Shown: positions 18,931-28,231, counted from the stretch's first letter. The stretch is DNA of 64,000 nucleotides from NIOZ-UU13 sp035528395 (GCA_035528395.1 DATKYR010000167.1:1-64000); one strand, 5' to 3'. Notes: generated by a model not told the origin, from the sequence alone. Numbers and translations: made by a program.

Positions 18931-18970
18931 AGCTCATACGTAAAGCGCGTACGCGCTTTACGTATGAGCT
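18931..18970. repeat. Perfect 40-bp palindrome without spacer
   Basis: The left arm AGCTCATACGTAAAGCGCGT is followed at once by its exact reverse complement. There is no T-run, so it is a poor terminator. It sits between mcsB and the mcsB remnant. It may mark a rearrangement junction or be a protein-binding or cruciform site. Confidence 0.9.
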
Positions 18971-19015
18971 ATGTGAATGCAAAAAATGATTTAAACCAAT
19001 ATAGATTAATAAATG

Positions 19016-19123
19016 CACTTACAGTTAAATTACGGAAAGCCTTTGGATCCAGCTCACAGAGACGCTCTCCTGGCAAAAGTCATCCGCTCAACCCTCAATC
19101 AGGAAACCCAACAAAAAAGCTAA
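19016..19123 (+). pseudogene. Remnant of a second mcsB copy (last 36 codons)
   Basis: Read from CAC at 19016, this encodes HLQLNYGKPLDPAHRDAL and onward to a stop at 19121-19123. It aligns without gaps to the last 36 codons of mcsB (18744-18851). By hand count 84 of 108 bases and 24 of 35 residues agree. The differences are largely synonymous or conservative, so the copy was probably once under selection, as expected for the tail of a divergent mcsB allele rather than a decaying fresh duplicate. No upstream coding part is present. Confidence 0.8.
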
Positions 19124-19287
19124 AATCCTCCCCGCTTTTTTCGATTATTTTTAAGCTCTTGCGCGTATAATATTATATGGGAGTAATGCGGGCAGGAATT
19201 AATCAGGATGATTGCAGCAGTTTGTATAGCTTAACACCTTGTGTTTTCTGCTCAATATAAAATTCTAAACTATCAAGGAGCTTTATT

Positions 19288-20793
19288 ATGAGCAATAAGA
19301 ACCTCAGCAATAAAATCACAATTTTTTGTGCCATCTTCTTCTGGACGGTTGGAGCCCAGGCTTCGACGCTTCCGCCGGACCCGAACAATGCCGCCTTGCT
19401 GTATTACCAGGCTTTTCTGCTTCGCCCCGAGCCCGATGCTGCTGCTAAAGAGCTGGTCTACGGAACTCGATTAGAAAAGATCGACAAGTTTTTACGCGGC
19501 AGCAAACTTGATCCTGATTCTGAAGTGGAAATCCCAGAAATTGAAAAAAGTATCCACGAGCTTGAAGAAAAGATCAAGAATCGTAGATCTGACCCTAATG
19601 AAGAGACGTCTGACTTTGAACGGTCGTTTGATAAGCATCATCTGTTTATAGAACAACTTGAGTTACAGTTCCTTAAAAAATCACGTGAACATTATGAGAT
19701 GATGCGTGGTATTGACCCTGATAAGAAGATCAGAGAATATCTGAGAAAGTGTGGTAAAGCGATCGGTGTTGCACAGGCCGCTTCTGAAATATCCGAATGT
19801 GATTGGGGAATCTGGTATTCTCAGGGATTTAGTTACCTCTTACCACAACTGGTAGAGATAAGAAATTTTGTGCTCATCCTTCGTGTAGATGCTTTGCTTC
19901 TTGCTGCAGATGAAGATTATCGGGCAGCGTTTGAACGTTGTCTGATGATGCGCCGATTCGCCCGCCACGTAGGTGACGACGCAATCCTTCTCTATTCGAG
20001 TTCGATAACTGTTGATAGGAATGCCTTAAGCTGTATTCAGCATCTTTTAGGATATGTGAAACCGGATATAGAGACTCTAACTTGGTTGAAGAATCAACTT
20101 TCTATTGAAAGTGGAGCATCAACGTCACCTGCCAGAGCTTCGAAGCTGGATTTCGAAATTGCTGTCCAAAGCTTACGCATGAATGCGGATATCCTTGAGA
20201 ATACCCGACAAGCTATGCTTAAGAAAGAACAAATCAAAGCTTTAGCAAGAGAGCGTCTTGCACAAAACACCGGGAATGTAAAAGAGGTTCAAAGTCTGAC
20301 TGACGAGGAGCTGATTTCTCTTGCTCGGAAGCCGTATGACGATTTCTTAAATTCTGCTCTCCAGGTAATGGAAAGTGGAATGCCGTATGAAAAGAAATAC
20401 GCGGAAATCAAGCGTCTTACAGACGAGCTGGAGAAAGAGTTCGGAGGCGATACTGCTGCTAAAATAATGTTGTTGGCCCACCCGGAAAAGATGCTGACGC
20501 TCTCCATAGTAATGGCCTGCGCGGATCAAGTGCTAAAATTGTACAACGTTCATGTTCGGCACACAACTCACCTAAACGCCCTTAAGGCTGCTGTGGAAAT
20601 TTACCTTGTAAGGGCAAAGACTGGAAAATTACCCGAGAAGCTCCCGGATCATCTACCAAAGGACCCTTACGCTGGCCGGGATTTTGGATATGAAATAACG
20701 GATGAGGGCTTTGCCCTCCGCTGCCAGGGCGAGGAATTCCAAAAAGGACGTATGAGGCAAATGCTCGAATTCAAGGTTAAAAGCAGGGACTAA
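19288..20793 (+). CDS. Exported protein of unknown function, planctomycetal type
   Basis: 501 residues with a Sec signal peptide (cleavage likely after AQA, about residue 26). It then has PPDPNNAALLYYQAFLL, a helical repeat-like body rich in charged residues (two predicted coiled segments at about 85-160 and 300-390), and a compact C-terminal part with KDPYAGRDFGYEI, a stretch that recurs near the end of exported planctomycete proteins and pseudopilin-like proteins. No catalytic motif is recognised. AAGGAG lies ten bases before the ATG. The next small membrane protein starts seven bases after the stop, so the two are probably co-transcribed. Confidence 0.7.
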   Translation: MSNKNLSNKITIFCAIFFWTVGAQASTLPPDPNNAALLYYQAFLLRPEPDAAAKELVYGTRLEKIDKFLRGSKLDPDSEVEIPEIEKSIHELEEKIKNRRSDPNEETSDFERSFDKHHLFIEQLELQFLKKSREHYEMMRGIDPDKKIREYLRKCGKAIGVAQAASEISECDWGIWYSQGFSYLLPQLVEIRNFVLILRVDALLLAADEDYRAAFERCLMMRRFARHVGDDAILLYSSSITVDRNALSCIQHLLGYVKPDIETLTWLKNQLSIESGASTSPARASKLDFEIAVQSLRMNADILENTRQAMLKKEQIKALARERLAQNTGNVKEVQSLTDEELISLARKPYDDFLNSALQVMESGMPYEKKYAEIKRLTDELEKEFGGDTAAKIMLLAHPEKMLTLSIVMACADQVLKLYNVHVRHTTHLNALKAAVEIYLVRAKTGKLPEKLPDHLPKDPYAGRDFGYEITDEGFALRCQGEEFQKGRMRQMLEFKVKSRD

Positions 20794-20800
20794 AAAAAAT

Positions 20801-21379
20801 ATGAATGAGCAAAAGAATATAGCTCTTGGAATCGCTATTTTAGTAGTAATCGTTGCCCTCTTGGTTGGTATCCTTGTTCTGCCACAGCGTGGGCCTTTTT
20901 CTCGAACTTTCAATATAAACCAGTCACAGCAGCGTCGGGTACTACTATTATACCACACCGACCATCAGGCTCTGTTGAAGGCCGGCAGGCAAGTCTTGAG
21001 CCAGGGTCCCAAAGACCCTATGAATTATCGATACTATGGGCCTCAGCATATCGAAGGCTTTCCGGTTCCAATGGGAGTTCGTATCCCTAAAGTCATCCGG
21101 AAACTCAGACCACATGCCAGCCTCATAAGTCGCAACGGCTATGTAGTCCTGCAAATGCAGGGAGGCATGACAGATTTCGGGGTGAGAATCTACCCGGAAG
21201 GCTTCAAAGGCTATCGCTATTATTTCACTTCAGGTAACAGAGAGCTTCTTCCCGGCCTCGAGTATTACGATTATAAATACAATCGTATTCCGGAGTATGA
21301 TAAGATAATTGACGAGATTATAAAAAATGGCAAATGGGAAGAACCCAACCAAACAGACCTCGGCCAAAACGCAAACTAA
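20801..21379 (+). CDS. Single-span membrane protein of unknown function
   Basis: 192 residues with one N-terminal membrane helix (about residues 9-28) and a periplasmic domain containing YYGPQHIEGFPVPMGVRIPKVIRKL and GMTDFGVRIYPEGFKGYRYY (quoted in parts). No family is recognised. It is very close to the preceding exported protein, and the two may form one envelope complex; that is inference from spacing only. Confidence 0.65.
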   Translation: MNEQKNIALGIAILVVIVALLVGILVLPQRGPFSRTFNINQSQQRRVLLLYHTDHQALLKAGRQVLSQGPKDPMNYRYYGPQHIEGFPVPMGVRIPKVIRKLRPHASLISRNGYVVLQMQGGMTDFGVRIYPEGFKGYRYYFTSGNRELLPGLEYYDYKYNRIPEYDKIIDEIIKNGKWEEPNQTDLGQNAN

Positions 21380-21550
21380 CAGAATTTGTAGCGAGGGGTG
21401 GCAGCCACTGAGCGAACGCAGTGAGCGAAGTGGATGATAATTCTCCGAACATCCAGAATCCAGCATCCAACTTTAGTTCACTTTAGCTCACTCCTCACTA
21501 ACGAGAATCCAGCATACAGTGCCGAGTCTCGGAGATTTAAATTTTTTCTG

Positions 21551-21579
21551 TTGAGTATTGTTTGAAAATATGTTATAAT
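21551..21579 (+). promoter_or_regulatory. Consensus sigma-70-like promoter facing the repeat region
   Basis: TTGAGT (21551-21556), an exact 17-base spacer and TATAAT (21574-21579). An inverted repeat GTTAGC-GGATAG-GCTAAC follows at 21588-21605, where the transcript would begin. The next gene on this strand is dnaK, 837 bases on, so the promoter serves dnaK with a very long leader, or a non-coding transcript through the repeat array. Confidence 0.6.
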
Positions 21580-21689
21580 ACGCAAATGTTAGCGGATAGG
21601 CTAACACAAACCGCCAGTAGGCGAATAAAAACAGCATATCTGTAAGCCACAGCGTGGCACGGCCTTCAGGGCCAGCAGGCCCAGTCAGT

Positions 21690-21790
21690 TAACCAATGAA
21701 CCATGAATTAATTACCATGAACTATGAACAACGTACCACGAAATACTCAATACGCTTAACGCAACCGAAACGAGCTGCGCAACCGTCCAA
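21690..21790. repeat. ATGAACN-type seven-base periodic repeat
   Basis: Units such as CCATGAA, CCATGAAC, CTATGAAC and AACGTACC repeat with 7-base spacing. This belongs to the gene-free stretch 21380-22415. Possible readings as protein there are low-complexity and have no ribosome site. Confidence 0.5.
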
Positions 21791-21840
21791 CGAAATACAA
21801 TCTACGAATTATTACGTACGAAATTATAAGCGAATTATGC

Positions 21841-22180
21841 AAAACAAACCCAATCTTGTCCGCCGTAGGCGGATTGCAAATGAACGTAAATATCTATTAC
21901 ACAAAGGTATATAAAAATGAAACCGCCTTCAGGCGGGGAAAAAACAAACCCAATTCAAAGCCAATCAAACCCAATTTCCGAAAAGCCCAAATGAATGTAA
22001 ACTCACTTATAACAAAGGGTTACAGAAAAAAAGATGATTTCGCAGTCCAAAAAAACAAACCCAATTCAAACCCAATTTCTTCAAAGCCAAAAATGAACGC
22101 AAACGTATATGTTATAGAGGATTATGAAAATGAAACCGCCTTCCGGCCCAAAAAAACAAACCCAATTCAAACCCAATGTC
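21841..22180 (+). repeat. Long tandem 'NKPN' repeat, three full units and a partial fourth
   Basis: Units begin with AAACAAACCCAATTCAAA at about 21841, 21941, 22052 and 22153, giving periods of 100, 111 and 101 bases. Each unit continues with a conserved AAATGAACGTAAAC-like core, a TTATAACAAAGG-like segment and ATGAAACCGCCTTC. One frame reads NKPNSNPI and ENETAFR again and again, but the reading frame is not kept across the array and no start signal exists, so I do not call a gene. The unit resembles a dispersed family I associate with planctomycete genomes (from memory, unverified). Confidence 0.75.
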
Positions 22181-22415
22181 TAAACAGCTCGTAGGGGCCA
22201 AGCCGAGGTGGCCCGAATCTGCCAAAATGGCACAAAGAGTTGCCAATCGAGGAGTTATTACGGTGCAGGCGGAAAGCATAAAAAAGCCCTTGAAATAACC
22301 TAACTTACTTAAAATCAAGATGTTAAGTTGCTCGCACCGGCCTGTTCCCGCAACTGGCACGCCTTTTGCACATCTGGAGTTTGTGAGATGAATTTATAGC
22401 GAAAGGAATATAACT

Positions 22416-24359
22416 ATGGCTAAAATCATTGGAATAGACTTAGGAACAACAAACTCAGTAGTAGCCGTGATGGAAGGCTCAGCGCCGAAGGTCCTGATTA
22501 ACTCTTCCGGCTCCCGGCTGACCCCTTCTGTGGTCGGCTTTACCGACAAGGGCGAAAGGCTCGTCGGACAGATCGCTCGCCATCAGCAGGTTACAAACCC
22601 CGAAAACACGGTGTTTTCAATCAAGCGTTTTATGGGCCGACGCCACAATGAAGTCTCATCCGAAGAAAAAATTGTCCCTTATAAAATCACCGGCGCCGCC
22701 GATGAGCTGGTCAAGGTCGATGTCCGTGGCAAACAATACACACCGCCTGAGATTTCAGCGATGATTCTGCAGGACCTGAAAAAGACCGCCGAGGATTATC
22801 TCGGCGAAAAAGTTACCAATGCCGTCATTACCGTCCCGGCATACTTTAACGATTCCCAGCGTCAGGCAACCAAAGACGCCGGCAAAATCGCAGGACTCGA
22901 GGTCGAGCGGATAATCAATGAGCCGACCGCCGCCGCGCTTGCCTACGGGCTTGAAAAAAAGAAGAATGAAAAAGTCGCTATCTTCGACTTTGGCGGCGGA
23001 ACATTCGATGTTTCGATTCTTGATATTGGCGATAATGTCTTTGAAGTCCTCAGCACCAACGGTGACACGCACCTTGGTGGTGACGATTTGGACGCGGTCT
23101 TGATAAACTACCTGGCGGATGAATTCAAAAAGACCGAGGGAATCGACCTGCGAGGTGACCCGATGGCTCACCAGCGACTCAAAGAAGCCGCTGAAAAAGC
23201 GAAGTGCGAATTGAGCTCTCAGCTTGAAAGCACGGTTAATTTACCATTTATCACCGCCGATACCTCAGGGCCGAAGCATTTGCAAATCACCATCACCAGG
23301 AGCAAGTTTGAATCGCTCGCAGAACCGATTTTCGAACGGCTCAAAGACCCGTGCCACAAGGCCCTAAAAGATGCAAAGCTGAACCCCGGCGATGTCGCGG
23401 AGACATTGCTTGTCGGCGGCTCAACAAGAATCCCAAAGGTTCAGGAAATCGTTAAGGACATCTTCGCCAAAGAGCCGAACAAGAGCATCAATCCGGACGA
23501 AGTCGTTGCAGTGGGTGCCGCCATTCAGGGTGCCGTCCTGGCTGGTGACGCAGGTGTAAAGGATATTCTGCTTTTAGATGTAACGCCGCTTTCGTTAGGT
23601 GTTGAGACCCTGGGTGGAGTTATGACAAGATTGATTGAAAGAAACACTACAATCCCGAACAGCAAGAAAGAGATTTTCTCAACCGCCGCTGACAGTCAGA
23701 CCACCGTTGACATCCACGTTCTCCAGGGCGAGAGGGGATTTGCAAGGGACAACCGTACGCTCGGCAGATTCCAGCTTGCCGATATTCCGCCGGCACCCCG
23801 GGGCATCCCGCAGATTGAAGTTGCTTTTGATATTGACGCCAACGGCATTCTGAATGTCTCTGCAAAGGACCTCGGCACCGGTAAGCAGCAGTCCATCGAG
23901 ATTAAGTCCAGCTCAGGTCTTAGCGACCAGGAAGTTGAGAAGATGGCAAAAGATTCAGAGATCCACGCAGAGGAAGATAAGAAGAAAAGAGAGGTCGTTG
24001 ACCTGAAAAACCAGGCTGACCAGTTGATTTATTCAACGGAAAAAACGCTCAAAGAGCACGGCGAGAAGGTCTCCGCCGATGTCCGCGGCAATATCGAAAA
24101 TGCAGCCAACAACCTCAGGGAAGTTGTAAAAGGCGAAGACGCCGATGCGATAAGGAAAGCCATTGAAAACCTCGGCAACACCAGCCAGGAATTGGGCAAG
24201 GTGCTTTACGAAGAGGCCGCAAAGAAGCAGTCGGCTTCAGCCCGGCCCCATCCCGACCAGGCTTCTCAAGCACCACCTCCGCCGCCGGAAGGTGAGGTTA
24301 AAAGAAAAAAGCCGGATGATGATGTAATCGACGCTGAATTCGAAGCCAAAGATGAATAG
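22416..24359 (+). CDS. dnaK: Chaperone DnaK (Hsp70)
   Basis: 647 residues. The ATPase domain (IGIDLGTTNSVVAVMEG at the N-terminus; IFDFGGGTFDVSILDI near 190-205), the linker DVTPLSLGVET and the substrate domain are all intact. The C-terminus ends with an acidic tail, DDVIDAEFEAKDE. GAAAGGAAT precedes the ATG. grpE and dnaJ are not next to it, and no CIRCE element is visible in the kilobase upstream, so control differs from the hrcA-type operon. Confidence 0.96.
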   Translation: MAKIIGIDLGTTNSVVAVMEGSAPKVLINSSGSRLTPSVVGFTDKGERLVGQIARHQQVTNPENTVFSIKRFMGRRHNEVSSEEKIVPYKITGAADELVKVDVRGKQYTPPEISAMILQDLKKTAEDYLGEKVTNAVITVPAYFNDSQRQATKDAGKIAGLEVERIINEPTAAALAYGLEKKKNEKVAIFDFGGGTFDVSILDIGDNVFEVLSTNGDTHLGGDDLDAVLINYLADEFKKTEGIDLRGDPMAHQRLKEAAEKAKCELSSQLESTVNLPFITADTSGPKHLQITITRSKFESLAEPIFERLKDPCHKALKDAKLNPGDVAETLLVGGSTRIPKVQEIVKDIFAKEPNKSINPDEVVAVGAAIQGAVLAGDAGVKDILLLDVTPLSLGVETLGGVMTRLIERNTTIPNSKKEIFSTAADSQTTVDIHVLQGERGFARDNRTLGRFQLADIPPAPRGIPQIEVAFDIDANGILNVSAKDLGTGKQQSIEIKSSSGLSDQEVEKMAKDSEIHAEEDKKKREVVDLKNQADQLIYSTEKTLKEHGEKVSADVRGNIENAANNLREVVKGEDADAIRKAIENLGNTSQELGKVLYEEAAKKQSASARPHPDQASQAPPPPPEGEVKRKKPDDDVIDAEFEAKDE

Positions 24360-24637
24360 CGGCGGACTTCGCTAAAAAAGAATAAATTTTGACTCCTTAT
24401 TGAACAGATTGTTGAAAACAGCGATTATGAAAAGCCGGAGCAAGACAGTTGAATAATGTCTTGCCCCCGCCGTTTTTGTAGTAAAAAAGCAGCTTTTTGC
24501 CCCGGAGGCGGATTCCGCCATAGTAAGTACGGATAAAGCCTTGACAGTCTTGCCTGAATATATCAAACAAAGTTCCACGCTGTTCGTATAGTCCGCCAAC
24601 AAAATCTAACAATGCCTTAAATCCGGGATGGCCGACC

Positions 24638-26500
24638 ATGAAACTAAGGAAGGAATTGAATCTCATTGATGTCTTCTGTATAGCCTCCGGCGCCATGATC
24701 AGTTCCGGGCTGTTCATTTTGCCGGGCATTGCTTACGCCAGGGCGGGACCAGCCGTAATTCTTTGTTACCTGATGGCCGGACTGCTGTCGATACCCGGTA
24801 TGCTAAGTATCGCCGAAATGACCACGGCCATGCCCCGAGCGGGTGGCGATTGCTTTACCGTCGTCCGCAGCCTGGGGCCGGCCGCCGGCACCGTCGCCGG
24901 TCTGCTGAGCTGGTTCTCTCTGTCGATGAAAAGCGCTTTTGCCCTCATCGGCATTTCTATTTTCACCGCCCTGATTGTTGATGCCAATCTGCATTTGTTG
25001 TCTATTCTTTTCTGTGTTATCTTTCTTCTTATAAATATAGCCGGTATTAAACATGCAGGAAAAATGCAGGTCGGTCTCGTGATGGCCCTGCTTGTACTAA
25101 TGCTCCTTTACATTATATTCGGACTGTCCAGGGTTCGCGTCGAGAATCTGGCGCCTTTCGCACCAAACGGGACTGCCTCGATATTTTTCACCACAGGTTT
25201 TGTGTTCGTTTCCTATGCGGGTCTGCTGAAAATTGCCAGCGTCGCCGAGGAGATAAGGAATCCTTCTCGCAATATACCTCTGGGAATGATTGTTTCGCTT
25301 ATCGTAGTTAGCATTTTCTACAGTCTGATGGTGCTGGTCACGGCAGGCGTGCTTGAGCCCGAGGCTCTGAGCCATTCGCTGACACCCATTTCCGACGGGG
25401 CTGCGGTTTTTATGGGCCGCTTCGGCAAAATCGCATTGAGCTTCGCCGCAATCTTCGCTTTTCTTTCGACGGCAAACGCCGGAATTATGACCGCGGCGAG
25501 GTCTCTTGTCCCGTTGAGCAGGGACAATCTGCTGCCCCGGTTTTTCAGCACAATCAACAAAAGATTCGGAACACCCCATAATGCGCTTATTGTGACGGGC
25601 CTGATTATCTCCATAGCACTTTTGTTGAGACTTGATATCCTGATTGAAGCCGCTTCGGTCGTCCTTATTCTGACCAACATTCTTTCGTGTCTTTCGGTAA
25701 TTATCCTCAGAGAAAGCCGCCTGCAGAATTACCAGCCGAAGTTTCGCGCTCCTCTGTATCCCTGGATGCAGATTGCCGGTATAATCGGCTTCGGCCTTTT
25801 GATTTTCGAAATGGGCACCGAGGCCCTCCTGATTACTCTGGTACTTGTTGTCGGTGGATTGTTCGTTTACTGGTTCTACGGACGAATAAGAACCACCAGG
25901 CAGTACGCACTTTTGCATCTCATCGAAAGAATCACCGCTAAGGAGCTTACGACACATTCGCTTGAGAGTGAGCTTAAAGAAATCATCAGAGAAAGGGATG
26001 AAATCATAAAAGACAGGTTCGATGACATCATCGAAAAAGGCTCTGTTCTTGATATCAGGCAGTCAACAAAGCTTGAAGACTTTTTCAAGCTGGTCGCCGA
26101 TGCAATGTCACCGCGTCTCAACGTCCGGTCCGAAGAGCTGCTCAAGCTGCTCGTCGAAAGGGAAAAACAAAGCAGCACCGTACTCAGCCCGTACCTTGCT
26201 ATACCGCATATAATCCTCGAGGGCCTGCACAAGTTTGATATACTCGTTGGCCGCTGCAGAGAGGGAATCTTCTTTTCTGAGAAAGAGCCGAGCGTCCATG
26301 CTGTTTTTGTGATTATGGGCTCCAAAGATGAACGCAACTTCCACCTTTATTCACTTGCGGCCATTGCGCAGATAGTCTGCGACCCGCAATTTGAGAAAAA
26401 ATGGGACGGTGCGAAAAATAAAGATGTCCTTCGTGACATCGTCCTGCTCGGCGAAAGAAGGCGACTGCCCCCGGTTCAAAACTCATCGCCTTTTACTTAG
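24638..26500 (+). CDS. APC-superfamily amino-acid permease with C-terminal PTS-EIIA-like domain
   Basis: 620 residues. About twelve membrane helices fill residues 10-410, with the APC signature GAMISSGLFILPG in helix 1 and the LSTANAGIMTAARSL region in helix 8. A charged helix (about 430-465) leads to a soluble domain (about 470-600: LLVEREKQSSTVLSPYLAIPHIILEG) that resembles the EIIA fructose/nitrogen fold, with a His in the AIPH motif at the usual phosphorylation place. The transporter may thus be gated by nitrogen-type phosphotransfer. The substrate is unknown. A 278-base gap separates it from dnaK, and nothing is seen in that gap. Confidence 0.85.
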   Translation: MKLRKELNLIDVFCIASGAMISSGLFILPGIAYARAGPAVILCYLMAGLLSIPGMLSIAEMTTAMPRAGGDCFTVVRSLGPAAGTVAGLLSWFSLSMKSAFALIGISIFTALIVDANLHLLSILFCVIFLLINIAGIKHAGKMQVGLVMALLVLMLLYIIFGLSRVRVENLAPFAPNGTASIFFTTGFVFVSYAGLLKIASVAEEIRNPSRNIPLGMIVSLIVVSIFYSLMVLVTAGVLEPEALSHSLTPISDGAAVFMGRFGKIALSFAAIFAFLSTANAGIMTAARSLVPLSRDNLLPRFFSTINKRFGTPHNALIVTGLIISIALLLRLDILIEAASVVLILTNILSCLSVIILRESRLQNYQPKFRAPLYPWMQIAGIIGFGLLIFEMGTEALLITLVLVVGGLFVYWFYGRIRTTRQYALLHLIERITAKELTTHSLESELKEIIRERDEIIKDRFDDIIEKGSVLDIRQSTKLEDFFKLVADAMSPRLNVRSEELLKLLVEREKQSSTVLSPYLAIPHIILEGLHKFDILVGRCREGIFFSEKEPSVHAVFVIMGSKDERNFHLYSLAAIAQIVCDPQFEKKWDGAKNKDVLRDIVLLGERRRLPPVQNSSPFT

Positions 26501-26554
26501 TGCCGGGCCTTCACAGCCATTAAGATAAAACCGGCTGTTGTCAGCCGGAGCCGG

Positions 26555-28096
26555 CTATTTACCTATACAGAAACGGCTGAATATCTGCTCCAATATCTGC
26601 TCATCGACGTGTCCGCCTGTGGCCGATTCGATACCGGAAATTGCCTGATAAGCAGCTCGCAGCATCATTGCGGCAACCTCATCATTGCCGGCTCTCAGCT
26701 CACTGATGGATTCACTGACGTTCTCAATTGCCTCAGTGACAGCCTGTTTGTGACGGGCGGTAAGGGCAACGGAGCTTTGGGTGCCCTCGGAGAGTGGGGT
26801 AGGGCCTGATTTGGCCGTCGTAAAACCGGGTTCCAGCTCGATTATTTTTCTGTCAATCGTATTTCGCAACAGCTCTAAACCGGCGCCTGTTTCTGCAGAA
26901 GTTACTATAAGCTCGATGCCGAATATCTCTTTCAGCTCGGCAAGGCGATTTGATAACACCGGTTCGGATACCAAGTCGCATTTTGTCGCGACCGGTATCA
27001 GTCCCACAGACCCAAGACTCCAGACCAAGGACCACAGACCAATCTCTTCGGTCCACAAACCAAGGTCTTGCGTCTTGCGTCTTGTGTCTTGGGTCTTGCG
27101 TCTTGTGTCTTGTGTCTTGGGTATTGGGTCTTTTGATATGTCAACGCAGAATACAACCACAGCGCTGTTTCGCAGCGCCTCAATAGCCGCCTGTTGTGCC
27201 AATTCGTCAAGGACATTCTCCGGCCGTCTCATCAGGCCCGCACAGTCGAACAGCACACACTTACAATGCTCCAATACGCAAACAGCGGTCAGCACATCTC
27301 TGGTAGTTTTTCGCCTGTGCGAGACGATACTTCTTTCCTTGCCGAGCAGTTTATTGAGCAGACTGCTCTTTCCCGCATTGGGAGCACCGGCAATACCCAC
27401 AGCCGGTAAATCTATTAGCGACTCGTACCTGATGCTTCCGGTGAGCAGCTGCTCGAGTTGTTCCTTTATGCCGAGAAGTCTTTCAATTACTTCGGCTCCG
27501 GTTTCCAGCTCGATATCTTCCCCGCTAAAATCCAGTCCCGCTTCGATTAGACTAAGACAATCCATCAACGCCGAGCGTACCTTTGCCGAGGTCTCGGATA
27601 ACCGCCCGCTGAGAAGTTTCTCAGCGGCGGCTAATTGGAATGCGTTGGAGCTTACGATAATCTCGTTCACCGCCTCGGCCTGGGCCAAATCGATTTTGCC
27701 GTTTAGATACGCCCGCGCCGTGAATTCGCCAGGCCCGGCCATCCGAAGCCCTTTGCCTAATAATTTGCACATCAAGGCCTCAGTAACAGCAGGATTTGTA
27801 TGCAGGTGAATCTCAGCTATATCATCGCCGGTATATGAATGAGGAGCAAAAAATAAATACAATTGCGCATCAACTTTTAGCTCGGCATCAACTCCACAGG
27901 TTCCGCCGATTATTAAAGATTTCACAGATTTATCTGCGTTAATCCGCCGGAATCTGTGTAATCTGTGGTTGGCGATTGGTGAGTTGAAAATCTGTTTACA
28001 GGTCTCGATTGTCTCCGGTCCGGTTATGCGGACAATTACCCTCTTATCTGAGGTCGGAGAGCTGACAGCTACGATAGTGTCATTTAGCTCATACAT
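26555..28096 (-). CDS. mnmE: tRNA modification GTPase MnmE
   Basis: 513 residues from ATG 28096. The frame runs further upstream to 28141 but only into a repeat element. It has the N-terminal tetrahydrofolate-binding domain (MYELNDTIVAVSS), a helical domain, a G domain with P-loop GAPNAGKSSLLN and DCAGL, and the canonical C-terminal CIGK. With MnmG it installs the carboxymethylaminomethyl or aminomethyl group on wobble uridines. A stretch of about 40 residues made of a KTQDTRR repeat is inserted between the G3 and G4 (TKCD) motifs. A second small insert lies near residues 45-65. Synteny with yidC (upstream) is conserved across bacteria. Confidence 0.93.
   Translation of the reverse strand: MYELNDTIVAVSSPTSDKRVIVRITGPETIETCKQIFNSPIANHRLHRFRRINADKSVKSLIIGGTCGVDAELKVDAQLYLFFAPHSYTGDDIAEIHLHTNPAVTEALMCKLLGKGLRMAGPGEFTARAYLNGKIDLAQAEAVNEIIVSSNAFQLAAAEKLLSGRLSETSAKVRSALMDCLSLIEAGLDFSGEDIELETGAEVIERLLGIKEQLEQLLTGSIRYESLIDLPAVGIAGAPNAGKSSLLNKLLGKERSIVSHRRKTTRDVLTAVCVLEHCKCVLFDCAGLMRRPENVLDELAQQAAIEALRNSAVVVFCVDISKDPIPKTQDTRRKTQDTRRKTQDLGLWTEEIGLWSLVWSLGSVGLIPVATKCDLVSEPVLSNRLAELKEIFGIELIVTSAETGAGLELLRNTIDRKIIELEPGFTTAKSGPTPLSEGTQSSVALTARHKQAVTEAIENVSESISELRAGNDEVAAMMLRAAYQAISGIESATGGHVDEQILEQIFSRFCIGK
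27000..27130. repeat. GTCTTGN heptanucleotide repeat inside mnmE
   Basis: About eighteen 7-base units (GTCTTGC, GTCTTGT, GTCTTGG and ACCACAG-like variants on the plus strand). In the mnmE frame they give a heptapeptide repeat (KTQDTRR) at residues of about 323-366, in the loop between GTPase motifs G3 and G4, without breaking the frame. Confidence 0.85.
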
Positions 28097-28136
28097 CCGG
28101 TTTCCGTGTAATGCTAATCGAAGAATATAAAGAAAG

Positions 28137-28210
28137 GTCATGCTGAGTGAAACGAAGCATCCGGCCTGCGAAAAGGTTTAGAGATTCTTCGGCTTCGCCT
28201 CAGAATGACA
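28137..28210. repeat. MITE/REP-like element between yidC and mnmE
   Basis: The ends GTCATGCTGAG and CTCAGAATGACA are inverted, and an inner CGAAG/CTTCG hairpin lies between them. It fills most of the space between yidC and mnmE. Confidence 0.55.
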
Positions 28211-28231
28211 ATAAAAGCCAATTCGTTTGCC

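Noticed and set aside
21841..22180. CRISPR array
   Set aside because: The units are about 100 bases, diverged along their whole length, with no short constant repeat and unique spacers and no cas genes.
21696..22194. Two overlapping frames over the NKPN repeats as protein genes
   Set aside because: No ribosome site, no kept frame between units, and low-complexity composition; better explained as repeat DNA.
21380..22415. CIRCE heat-shock operator before dnaK
   Set aside because: No TTAGCACTC-N9-GAGTGCTAA was found; GTTAGC...GCTAAC at 21588 is too short and differs.
25097..25957. 286-residue minus-strand frame opposite the permease
   Set aside because: It has Cys/Gln/Asn-rich shadow composition with no motif, while the plus strand encodes a complete permease.
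26781..27809. 342-residue plus-strand frame opposite mnmE
   Set aside because: It is antisense to a clear mnmE with all GTPase motifs; the long frame follows from codon composition.
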